Below are positions 28,551 through 34,136 of a stretch of DNA of 34,136 bases, piece after piece. Every line of letters begins with the position of its first letter. Positions within the stretch are counted from its first letter, which is position 1. Made by a program: the position numbers and the translations under genes. The notes beneath the pieces were generated by a model that searched no databases, was not told the DNA's origin, and saw only the letters and a list, made by a program, of their open reading frames with translations. Location: positions 1 through 34,136 of the forward strand of contig DRJK01000120.1 in NCBI GenBank assembly GCA_011052215.1, in the 5' to 3' direction. Origin of the DNA: Gammaproteobacteria bacterium. GTDB lineage: Bacteria > Pseudomonadota > Gammaproteobacteria > JAADHQ01.

Positions 28551-29135
28551 ATGAAGACAGTTCAATTACCATTATTTCCATTGCATACCGTGCTGTATCC
28601 AGGCTGCCCCCTGCCGTTAAGAATTTTTGAAACCCGGTACCTTGACATGGTGAGCCAATGTCTGAAAACAGAGTCCGGATTTGGTGTCTGTCTGATTGAT
28701 CAGGGGGAGGAGGCCGGTATTGTAAACAGTACAGTCAGTACGGGCGTAACTGCAAAAATAATCGACTGGGATAAACGTACCGACGGGTTGCTCGGCATAA
28801 CCGTTTTGGGGGAAGAGCGCTTCCGGATAGCATCCGTCAGGATAGAAAAGAGCGGACTGGCTGTCGCCAAGGTGGAATTATTGCCTGATGAGCAGTTAAT
28901 TCTGCCAGAAAAATATCAGTCACTGGCGAGTATAGTTGAGCGACTGCTTGCCAATGCAGGACAGCAATATTCCAGCCTTGAGGCTCATTTCACCGATGCA
29001 AGCTGGGTCTCATGGAGGCTCGCTGAATTGTTGCCAATGGATTTGTCAGACAAACAGACATTGCTTGAGATGGGGGATCCCCTCGACAGACTGGAGCATT
29101 TGCATATCATGCTGGAAGGTATGGAGGTTGTGTGA
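28551..29135 (+). CDS. LON substrate-binding domain protein
   Basis: A 194-residue protein starting at 28551 (MKTVQLPLFPLHTVLYPGCPLPLRIFETRY), the usual opening of stand-alone Lon N-terminal domain (PUA-like) proteins; the track ORF begins inside ubiX. Further family features are GFGVCLIDQGEEAG, TGVTAKIIDWDKRTDGLLGITVLGEERFRI, and a helical C-terminal half. There is no AAA or protease domain. Such proteins are probably chaperone-like or substrate-binding, but their role is unproven. It follows ubiX after 23 bases and likely ends the operon. Confidence 0.85.
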   Translation: MKTVQLPLFPLHTVLYPGCPLPLRIFETRYLDMVSQCLKTESGFGVCLIDQGEEAGIVNSTVSTGVTAKIIDWDKRTDGLLGITVLGEERFRIASVRIEKSGLAVAKVELLPDEQLILPEKYQSLASIVERLLANAGQQYSSLEAHFTDASWVSWRLAELLPMDLSDKQTLLEMGDPLDRLEHLHIMLEGMEVV

Positions 29136-29187
29136 TTCCCGGTCAGCATCGGGTATTCAAAATTATAATTGAAAGCCCGCTAACATA

Positions 29188-29208
29188 GGCAGAAAATTAT
29201 TTTCTGCC
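29188..29208. terminator. Hairpin between convergent LON and Fnr-type genes
   Basis: GGCAGAAAA and TTTTCTGCC form a 9-bp perfect stem with a 3-base loop. It lies in the 152-base convergent gap, 52 bases after the LON-domain stop. The stem ends in A/T pairs but there is no separate T-run, so termination is likely rather than certain. Confidence 0.5.
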
Positions 29209-29287
29209 GTCGATTGTCCCGCATGGTTATGTCATGCAGATAAGCTGGAGCCACTTCACATACCATCCGGCCATTGCCCTTTATGCA

Positions 29288-30004
29288 TCATGCTTGCCTG
29301 ATTTTTTCCGTGGCGTCACCTTCAAGGTATTGTTGTAGTCGAGTTCGGTTCAGGATGCGTATTTCACCACGCGGGGCATCAATGATTTTACTTCGTTTTA
29401 ATTCTGCTGTAATCCTGCTCACGGTCTCTTCGGCCAGACCGAGCATCTCGGAGAGTTCCAGTCGTGACAGGATCAACGAGCGCTCTTCATTTGAACTGTC
29501 CTGCTCAGGTGAAAGGGAAAGAATGAGTGACGCCACTTTTTCGGACGCCATTTTGTGCCCAATGGCACGGATCAGCGCATGAGATTGTTCAAGCTCATCA
29601 TTTAACGCATTTATAATGCGTATGGATATGGACGGGTGATCCTGCAGGAGTTTGAGTATAGACTTGTGTCGTACCTTGCACACCTGGGATGCGGTCATTG
29701 CGGTTGTATCATAAGGGTGTACGCGGTCATCAAGCTTATGGAAACCGATTAGATGCCCGGGTTTGGCCAGGCCCAGAATTTGTTCACGGCCGCCAGCGAT
29801 AATGTTGGAGAGTTTTACGTGACCCTCCCTGAGAATGTATAAATAGGTGCTGGGCTCACCTGCACGGAACAATATTTCACCTGCCTTGTATTGCTGCATG
29901 GTGATCATGCTCCGAACCCCGCATTCGGCCTCCGCAGGAAGTCCCTCGTATAACTCCCTGTCACACAATACACATGAGCCGATCTGGCACTGGCAGCCAA
30001 TCAA
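29288..30004 (-). CDS. Fnr-type Crp/Fnr transcriptional regulator
   Basis: A 238-residue regulator with a cysteine-rich N-terminus (C4, C6, C11, C14 in GCQCQIGSCVLC), a cyclic-nucleotide-type beta-roll, and a helix-turn-helix. A fourth ligand candidate, C109 in ASQVCKVRH, aligns with C122 of E. coli FNR. The recognition helix reads AEETVSRI, the E-x-x-S-R set that in FNR reads TTGAT half-sites. An oxygen-sensing [4Fe-4S] role is therefore likely, although N-terminal cysteine spacing differs from E. coli. I prefer TTG 30004 as start: AAGGGG lies 8-10 bases upstream, while the ATG at 30082 has no ribosome binding site and sits inside a palindrome. Divergent from the Cyc2-like gene. Confidence 0.85.
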   Translation of the reverse strand: MIGCQCQIGSCVLCDRELYEGLPAEAECGVRSMITMQQYKAGEILFRAGEPSTYLYILREGHVKLSNIIAGGREQILGLAKPGHLIGFHKLDDRVHPYDTTAMTASQVCKVRHKSILKLLQDHPSISIRIINALNDELEQSHALIRAIGHKMASEKVASLILSLSPEQDSSNEERSLILSRLELSEMLGLAEETVSRITAELKRSKIIDAPRGEIRILNRTRLQQYLEGDATEKIRQA

Positions 30005-30080
30005 TTTAATTTTCCCCTTATAAAAATGTGTTTTACAGATAAAGGGTAACTGATTGGCGAGGCAAATAATATACCGTGTC

Positions 30081-30106
30081 ATTATTCATGTAAGCACATG
30101 AATAAT
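30081..30106. promoter_or_regulatory. 11-bp perfect palindrome upstream of the Fnr-type gene
   Basis: ATTATTCATGT and ACATGAATAAT flank AAGC. It lies 77 bases before the preferred TTG start of the Fnr-type gene, in a position suitable for an operator. Which regulator would bind it is unknown; it is not a canonical FNR box. Confidence 0.45.
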
Positions 30107-30213
30107 AATATTATTTTATAATATAACAAGTCAGTCAGCAGACATATATTTCCATGTCAGAGGTACGATGTAGCAAAGTCTGATGCCAATATATATTTAA
30201 ATAAATAACGTAA

Positions 30214-30256
30214 TTGATAGTAGTCAATGTAATGACAAGCAGTTGCACGGTATAAA
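30214..30256 (+). promoter_or_regulatory. Predicted class II FNR-dependent promoter of the Cyc2-like gene
   Basis: TTGATAGTAGTCAA (30214-30227) matches 9 of 10 defined positions of the FNR consensus TTGAT-N4-ATCAA. A -10-like TATAAA (30251-30256) follows with its centre 33 bases from the box centre. In class II FNR promoters the box is centred at -41.5, giving a spacing of about 32, so the geometry fits. The start site would be near 30262, leaving a leader of about 128 bases before ATG 30390. Confidence 0.65.
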
Positions 30257-30389
30257 TTTAAAAACAGTTCATTTTTTTATTCGGATTAAGGTGTCGGGTT
30301 GGTGCAATGGATCATCGTGTCCAATGCCTGAATCCAACAGGCCCCTGGAAACAGATAACTTTTTCTAAACGTTCAAGGACATTATTGAT

Positions 30390-31598
30390 ATGAAAAAATC
30401 ATATACTACATTGTTCGCTGCATTATCCCTGTTACCATTCATGCTGGGTTCTTTCAGTGCCCAGGCAGTTCCCAGTTTTGCCCGGCAAACGGGCATGGCC
30501 TGTTCATCCTGCCATACCACATATCCGGAACTAACGGCATTTGGCCGCAGGTTCAAGTTACTGGGGTACACCATGACAAACAAAAAACTGGGAGCAAAGG
30601 GCCTGAGTATTGGGCAGCTTCCGCCTATCTCGGTCATGCTGCAAGCAAACGCAACAAATACCAAGGCAAATAACCCCAAATCCAATTCCGAGTTGCCCAG
30701 CGAACTCAGTCTATTTCTGGCAGGACGTATCTCACCCGACATGGGCTCCTTCATACAGGTAACAATGGAGCAGGATACCGGCTTTGCCATTGACAACACC
30801 GATATTCGTTATGCCAGGCAATCAGGTGATAACATTTATGGCATTACACTGAATAACAGCCCCACAACGCAAGATGTCTGGAATTCAACACCTAACTGGG
30901 GATATCCATGGACCGGGGGAGCCAGTGTCAACGCACCCATCATTGCCAGTCTCGGGCAGAGTGTCGCTGGCCTGGGGGCCTATACCCAGATGGGCAACGG
31001 ATTATATGCGGAACTCAGCTTTTATCGTGAAACCGGCGGTTTTGATGCACCGGCAGGAGGGGTAACCGGAACGGCCCGCATAAAAGGCCTTGCTCCATAC
31101 TGGCGCTTCGCCTGGGAGAAGAACCTGTCAAACGGTGATAACCTGATGGTGGGTACTTATGGCATGCAGGTTAAATTGTATGATAATGCCAGCACTCCAG
31201 TGGCAGGCCAGGACAAATACAGAGATATTGCTATTGATACGCAATACGAACATTTTGTCGCGGATAGTGACGACTTGATCAGCGTACATGCCACTTACAC
31301 ACATGAAAAACAAACCCTGGGTATGAGCGCGCCAGGCACATCACCAAAACTGAAGAGTTTGCGTCTTGATGGTACCTATCATTGGGGGCATCGAGTAGCC
31401 GCAACACTGGGTTATAACCAAAATTCCGGCAATAGTGGCGCATATGATGATAATGCCTGGACAGGGCAGATCAGCTACCTGCCCTGGTTGAACACCAAGT
31501 TCACTATCCAGTACACCGCCTATACCAAGTTGGCGGGAGTAACAAGTACGGCCTCAGACAACAATACCTTGCTCTTGCAAGCATGGCTCATGTGGTAA
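30390..31598 (+). CDS. Cyc2-like outer-membrane cytochrome-porin fusion (monoheme)
   Basis: A 402-residue protein: a signal peptide (cleavage near SAQA, residue 26), then immediately one heme motif CSSCH (C38, C41, H42) inside FARQTGMACSSCHTTYPELTAFGRRFKLLGYT, then about 340 residues of alternating beta-strands ending in an aromatic (AWLMW). This order, one heme c followed by a porin-like barrel in about 400 residues, is the layout of Cyc2, the outer-membrane iron oxidase, and of less studied relatives in many Proteobacteria. Whether this one oxidises Fe(II) or another extracellular donor is not decidable here. It stands alone behind a predicted FNR promoter and is followed by a hairpin. Confidence 0.75.
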   Translation: MKKSYTTLFAALSLLPFMLGSFSAQAVPSFARQTGMACSSCHTTYPELTAFGRRFKLLGYTMTNKKLGAKGLSIGQLPPISVMLQANATNTKANNPKSNSELPSELSLFLAGRISPDMGSFIQVTMEQDTGFAIDNTDIRYARQSGDNIYGITLNNSPTTQDVWNSTPNWGYPWTGGASVNAPIIASLGQSVAGLGAYTQMGNGLYAELSFYRETGGFDAPAGGVTGTARIKGLAPYWRFAWEKNLSNGDNLMVGTYGMQVKLYDNASTPVAGQDKYRDIAIDTQYEHFVADSDDLISVHATYTHEKQTLGMSAPGTSPKLKSLRLDGTYHWGHRVAATLGYNQNSGNSGAYDDNAWTGQISYLPWLNTKFTIQYTAYTKLAGVTSTASDNNTLLLQAWLMW

Positions 31599-31604
31599 AA
31601 ATAC

Positions 31605-31690
31605 ACACAACATTAATACCTGAGTATGGTTTTCATACTCAGGCATTCTTTAAATCTTCCCGGTGGATCAGCTTGAAGTATTCGTTAGGC
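31605..31690 (-). repeat. attC-like site after the Imm27-like gene
   Basis: The 86-base segment is bounded on the plus strand by ACACAAC (one mismatch to RYYYAAC) and GTTAGGC (perfect GTTRRRY). The right side, CTTGAAGTATTCGTTAGGC, is very like a classical attC end. Inside is a perfect 10-bp hairpin (CCTGAGTATG/CATACTCAGG, 31619-31643) that may also terminate the Cyc2-like transcript. Orientation is not certain from palindromic ends; minus is chosen because the adjoining genes are on the minus strand. Confidence 0.5.
31619..31643 (+). terminator. Hairpin after the Cyc2-like gene
   Basis: CCTGAGTATG, loop GTTTT, CATACTCAGG: a perfect 10-bp stem 20 bases after the stop, followed by a modest T-rich stretch (CATTCTTT). 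It works as a probable terminator and is also the inner stem of the attC-like segment. Confidence 0.6.
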
Positions 31691-31797
31691 TGTATTTTGG
31701 TGGAAGAAGCTACAAGATATTTCATTTGACTTCTGCCTTGCATTCACTCAGTAGTTTTTCTTAACCACTTCACTAGCTCATTATCATATTTTTCTTG

Positions 31798-32094
31798 TTA
31801 TGTATATGTGTTTTTCGCATTGAACCTTAGCTCTGCATCTTTATATGTCATTTCCATTAAACTTGGTGGCCCGCCTCCATGCATTTCACCTTGCGGGTAA
31901 TATAATAACCAGAATCGCTGATCTTTTGGATCTTGATATAGTTTTTCCCATCCGGATACATCAACTCTAATCAATTTAAAAATGTCTGTAATTAACCATT
32001 CAATTCTTTTGCATGCTTCATTGGACGAAATCTGATCGTCAGTAACTACCCACATACCTTCAATCAATGTTTCATTTTCAGATATTACTTTCAT
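31798..32094 (-). CDS. Imm27-like immunity protein
   Basis: A 98-residue protein with the pattern of the Imm27 immunity family: an opening ETLIEGMWVVTDDQISSNEACKRIEWL, then VSGWEKLYQDPKDQRFWLLYYPQ, then the HGGGPPSL motif (73-77 GGGPP). Imm27 proteins neutralise partner polymorphic toxins in the cytoplasm. No toxin gene or contact-dependent or type VI effector is next to it. It follows the SET-domain gene after 32 bases on the same strand, both apparently inside one cassette. Composition is AT-rich compared with the metabolic genes. No clear Shine-Dalgarno precedes the ATG. Confidence 0.8.
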   Translation of the reverse strand: MKVISENETLIEGMWVVTDDQISSNEACKRIEWLITDIFKLIRVDVSGWEKLYQDPKDQRFWLLYYPQGEMHGGGPPSLMEMTYKDAELRFNAKNTYT

Positions 32095-32126
32095 TAATTT
32101 TTATTTTCATTTTCGTTCTGTATACC

Positions 32127-32603
32127 CTACACTTTCTCGTAAGAATGCCTGGCATCCAACTCAAGCAGGTAAGGAGCTGCAAAACCTTCATACTCTTTCT
32201 TCTTTTCGTCTGGTAAATTTTCCCATCCTGTAATCCTGCCTCGACATCTCTTAGATCCACACATGCACTTCTTCGGAAAGTAGTCGATAATATAGTTTCT
32301 CATAGCATAATCGAATGTTATTTCTTCATTAACACCAATTTCATTTATTGCAATATAATCATGTGCGCCAGTTTCGTTTACTCTAATACCACAATTGGGA
32401 TCACAGGAATGATTAACCTTGGTTATTAATCCAGCATGAAGCACATACTCATTTTCGCCTACCTGCGAAGCATGAGAGTGATTCCCATTCAGCGCTTCTT
32501 TAATAACGCCAACCATTACTATGTCACTAACCTTAAATGATTTTTTAGCGAAAATACCTTCTCCCTTTCCAGAAGACCTCCTTAACTCAAACCCATCTTT
32601 CAT
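32127..32603 (-). CDS. SET-domain protein (putative lysine methyltransferase)
   Basis: A 158-residue compact SET protein. Core features are GKGEGIFAKKSFKVSDIVM (N-SET, about 12-30), the SAM-site motif VNHSCDPNCGI (N64, H65), EEITFDYAM (D98, Y99), and a post-SET zinc cluster CMCGSKRC (C113, C115, C120). SET enzymes methylate protein lysines with SAM; bacterial members are found in pathogens and environmental strains with few known targets. All catalytic marks are intact. GAGG precedes the ATG, and an attC-type core GTTGGGT lies 19 bases upstream of the start, the usual distance for the first gene of an integron cassette. Confidence 0.85.
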   Translation of the reverse strand: MKDGFELRRSSGKGEGIFAKKSFKVSDIVMVGVIKEALNGNHSHASQVGENEYVLHAGLITKVNHSCDPNCGIRVNETGAHDYIAINEIGVNEEITFDYAMRNYIIDYFPKKCMCGSKRCRGRITGWENLPDEKKKEYEGFAAPYLLELDARHSYEKV

Positions 32604-32621
32604 AATGTAGCCTCATTAAAA

Positions 32622-32738
32622 ACCCAACGTAGAGTTCAGCTGCATTTTACTTGCTGCGTTTTTTGCGTGAAAATAAGAGCGTAGTGATCACGCAAAAAAC
32701 GCAGCAGGTAAAATGTCAGATGCAACGACTTGTTATGT
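32622..32738 (-). repeat. attC-like recombination site (integron cassette)
   Basis: The 117-base palindrome is bounded on the plus strand by ACCCAAC (perfect RYYYAAC) and GTTATGT (one mismatch to GTTRRRY). The body is a 28-bp arm (32643-32670) matching 32688-32715 with one T-G difference around a 17-base loop. The right flank GCAACGACTTGTTATG resembles known attC 3' ends of the form AACGACTTGTTAGGC. On the minus strand the cassette core GTTGGGT is followed at once by the SET gene. No integrase gene is present in the window. Confidence 0.75.
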
Positions 32739-32791
32739 TGCGAACCTGCAATATATTATATTCAACTATACAATTAAACAAAAAAACGGCT

Positions 32792-33411
32792 TCACGATGA
32801 CTTACTGGTTGTGACCCAAAGAAATGTTTCATTTGCAATGCAATGATAGCCTTTTGACTCAACACTAAAACCCACATCTCCTAATAGCTTAAACAGTATA
32901 TCAGGTGTTTCATGGCTATAGAATAGTTGTTGGCCTAAGAACTCTTTATATCCGTCAAACTCTTCGCTTCCTGTATATCTTTTGCAGCATAGGTAAAGAG
33001 GATTTTTCCATTTGGAGTGAGCCATCGATATAGCTTGTCAAAAAGCGCACCATGTTGATTCTTTGGGATATGAAACATACTATATATCAATGTAATCGCG
33101 TTAAACTCTCCGTCATCGAACACAGCGGTACATATATCTGAGCATATCGTTTTCATTGCTGGAATATGCTTATTTGCTAACGATAACATTTTTGGAGAAA
33201 AGTCTACTCTGGTAACTGACCAACCTCTGTCAACAAACAACCGAGCGACAGGCACTCCAGCACCGCAACCCGGATCGAGTAAACTGCCCTTGTCAGTTTT
33301 CAGGCTACCCTGATAATTTAGAATTATTTCATCAATATCAAAAAGATCACGACTGTTATCGTAAGATTCTGCAAATTTATCATAAATATTCGACAGTTTT
33401 TCCATTTCCAT
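32792..33411 (-). pseudogene. SAM-dependent methyltransferase, frameshifted
   Basis: Two overlapping ORFs make one class I methyltransferase of about 205 residues. The first (from 33411) holds YDKFAESYD, motif I LLDPGCGAG (44-52) and VDFSPKML; it runs through LTPNGKILFTYAAK and then reads nonsense to a stop. The second continues in another frame with YTGSEEFDGYKEFLGQQLFYSHETPDILFKLL, and GFSVESK to ETFLWVT, as a normal C-terminus. The break is at the A4 run GCAAAAG (32980-32983 on the plus strand); one more A restores the frame. Motif I has Pro where Leu is usual. A strong AAGGAGG precedes the ATG. It could be a true pseudogene or an assembly error. Substrate unknown. Confidence 0.8.
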
Positions 33412-33468
33412 AAAACAACCTCCTTGTCATTTTTGAATATTGGAAATTCTTATCAAAGCCCCACTTTA

Positions 33469-33555
33469 GCAACATAACGTCGCATTTCACCAGTGGCGCG
33501 TCTTTTTTGCGCCATCCGGACCCAAGGGGGTCGGACCCACGTAACTGGTTAAAAT
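33469..33555 (-). repeat. attC-like remnant upstream of the methyltransferase
   Basis: On the minus strand the core GTTATGT (33478-33472) precedes the methyltransferase start by 60 bases. It is exactly complementary to the simple site at the other end of that gene (32732-32738). Beyond it lie a 6-bp stem TGGCGC/GCGCCA (33494-33514) and two copies of CGGACCCA (33517-33524, 33532-33539). I cannot place a convincing outer end (GTTAAAA near 33548 is poor), so only the cassette-proximal side is supported. Confidence 0.4.
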
Positions 33556-33693
33556 TAACAATATTCTACATCAAAACAGATCGTTTGTTCCCCTTAAACA
33601 ACTCATTTTGACCATAAAACTGGCTATTTTAGTACTTTTTTGTTTTTAGACCAGATGATTGTGTCGGTTCGACCCTGGCTTGCACAACTTACA

Positions 33694-34136
33694 TCATAAT
33701 TCCATTATTCCTGACACATTAGGGTTCCTATCAACACGATAGCCTGACTCAACCACGAACTGTGTCCCAAACATCTTTAAGTTTTCAACTAAATTTTTGC
33801 AATATTGAAACCCCGTCTGAGCATCCATTCTTTCCTGGTGTAGTCTTTTTTGCAGCTCGGTTTCAGATAAATTATCTGCCAGACAGGTCACACTCGTCGG
33901 TCTTTTGTTATAAACGCGCGTGTTTAGATTGTTCTCGGCTCGATGCCCCTGAGCATAATAATCTACAACCATCTGTATGGCTAAAAACTGGACTTGCGGT
34001 TTTTCGCTACCCAGCATCAAGAGATCAAAAAATATTTTTGTTAAGTTGAGATCACCCTGACCCATTTGAACTCCCAGCTGTGCCCAATTTTTGTCGTTCC
34101 TGGCTATGAGGACATCCTTGCAATGCGCACCGCGAA
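33694..34136 (-). CDS. Unknown protein, 5' part outside the window
   Basis: The track lists 123 residues from ATG 34065, but the same frame stays open to the window edge and reads sensibly upstream (HCKDVLIARNDKNWAQLGVQMGQGDL), so this is probably the C-terminal 147 residues of a longer protein. A GGAG before the internal ATG makes the short form possible. The visible part is soluble, mixed helical, with two cysteines in the listed region, and lacks any motif I recognise. It is on the same strand as the cassette genes and has similar composition. I assign no function. Confidence 0.55.
   Translation of the reverse strand, partial: RGAHCKDVLIARNDKNWAQLGVQMGQGDLNLTKIFFDLLMLGSEKPQVQFLAIQMVVDYYAQGHRAENNLNTRVYNKRPTSVTCLADNLSETELQKRLHQERMDAQTGFQYCKNLVENLKMFGTQFVVESGYRVDRNPNVSGIMEL

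Noticed and set aside
32971-33025. Programmed frameshift in the methyltransferase
   Set aside because: Only an A4 run is present, with no classic heptamer and no clear downstream stimulatory structure; a deletion or read error is simpler.
31600-34136. Integrase, transposase or toxin gene in the accessory block
   Set aside because: Both strands were read and no tyrosine recombinase, DDE motif or toxin domain is visible in the window.
1-34136. CRISPR arrays, tRNA and rRNA genes
   Set aside because: No regularly spaced repeats, no cloverleaf with CCA end and no rRNA-like sequence was found by eye.

Overview
The window reads as a chromosomal segment of a gammaproteobacterium. This rests on the gene set (GlgB/GlgA/GlgC, Mpl, UbiX, a Crp/Fnr regulator with Fnr-type cysteines) and on moderate base composition. 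A Cyc2-like cytochrome-porin and a DsrE-fold protein suggest a chemolithotrophic (sulfur- or iron-oxidising) or facultatively anaerobic lifestyle. That is an inference, not proof, and I cannot name the genus. No rRNA, tRNA, CRISPR array, transposase or integrase was found.

Layout. (1) 1-5008: a palindromic element at the left edge, an exported TPR protein, a YiiX-type papain-like hydrolase overlapping a DUF4878-like lipoprotein, a PAS histidine kinase converging on a DsrE-like protein, and a ClsB-like phospholipase D protein. (2) 5274-18464: a glycogen/maltodextrin island. It holds glgP, then lgt and an OprO/P-type porin, then malQ, a GH57 glucanotransferase/amylase and glgC on the minus strand. 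glgB and glgA lie divergently on the plus strand. Together they cover ADP-glucose synthesis, elongation, branching, phosphorolysis and disproportionation. (3) 18480-26371: a small SAP-like protein, then gnd, zwf, a hotdog thioesterase and ppk1 in one tight run. Facing them are ppx and pgl on the minus strand. This places the oxidative pentose phosphate branch (all three enzymes) beside polyphosphate synthesis and breakdown, next to glycogen turnover. (4) 26511-29135: mpl, ubiX and a LON-domain protein, probably one operon. (5) 29288-31598: an Fnr-type regulator and a divergent signal-peptide/CxxCH/beta-barrel protein. The region between them carries a near-perfect FNR box at class II spacing from a -10-like hexamer.

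(6) 31600-34136: an AT-rich accessory region with all genes on the minus strand. It looks like a short integron-type cassette run without an integrase (CALIN-like). A SET-domain protein and an Imm27-like immunity protein share one apparent cassette. A long attC-like palindrome (32622-32738) separates it from a SAM methyltransferase gene broken by a frameshift. The simple sites at the two ends of the methyltransferase segment are exactly complementary, as expected of an integron cassette. A partial unknown ORF runs off the right edge.

The best candidates for something new are the SET + Imm27 cassette, the Fnr/FNR-box/Cyc2-like module, and the 31-bp perfect palindrome between ppk1 and ppx.
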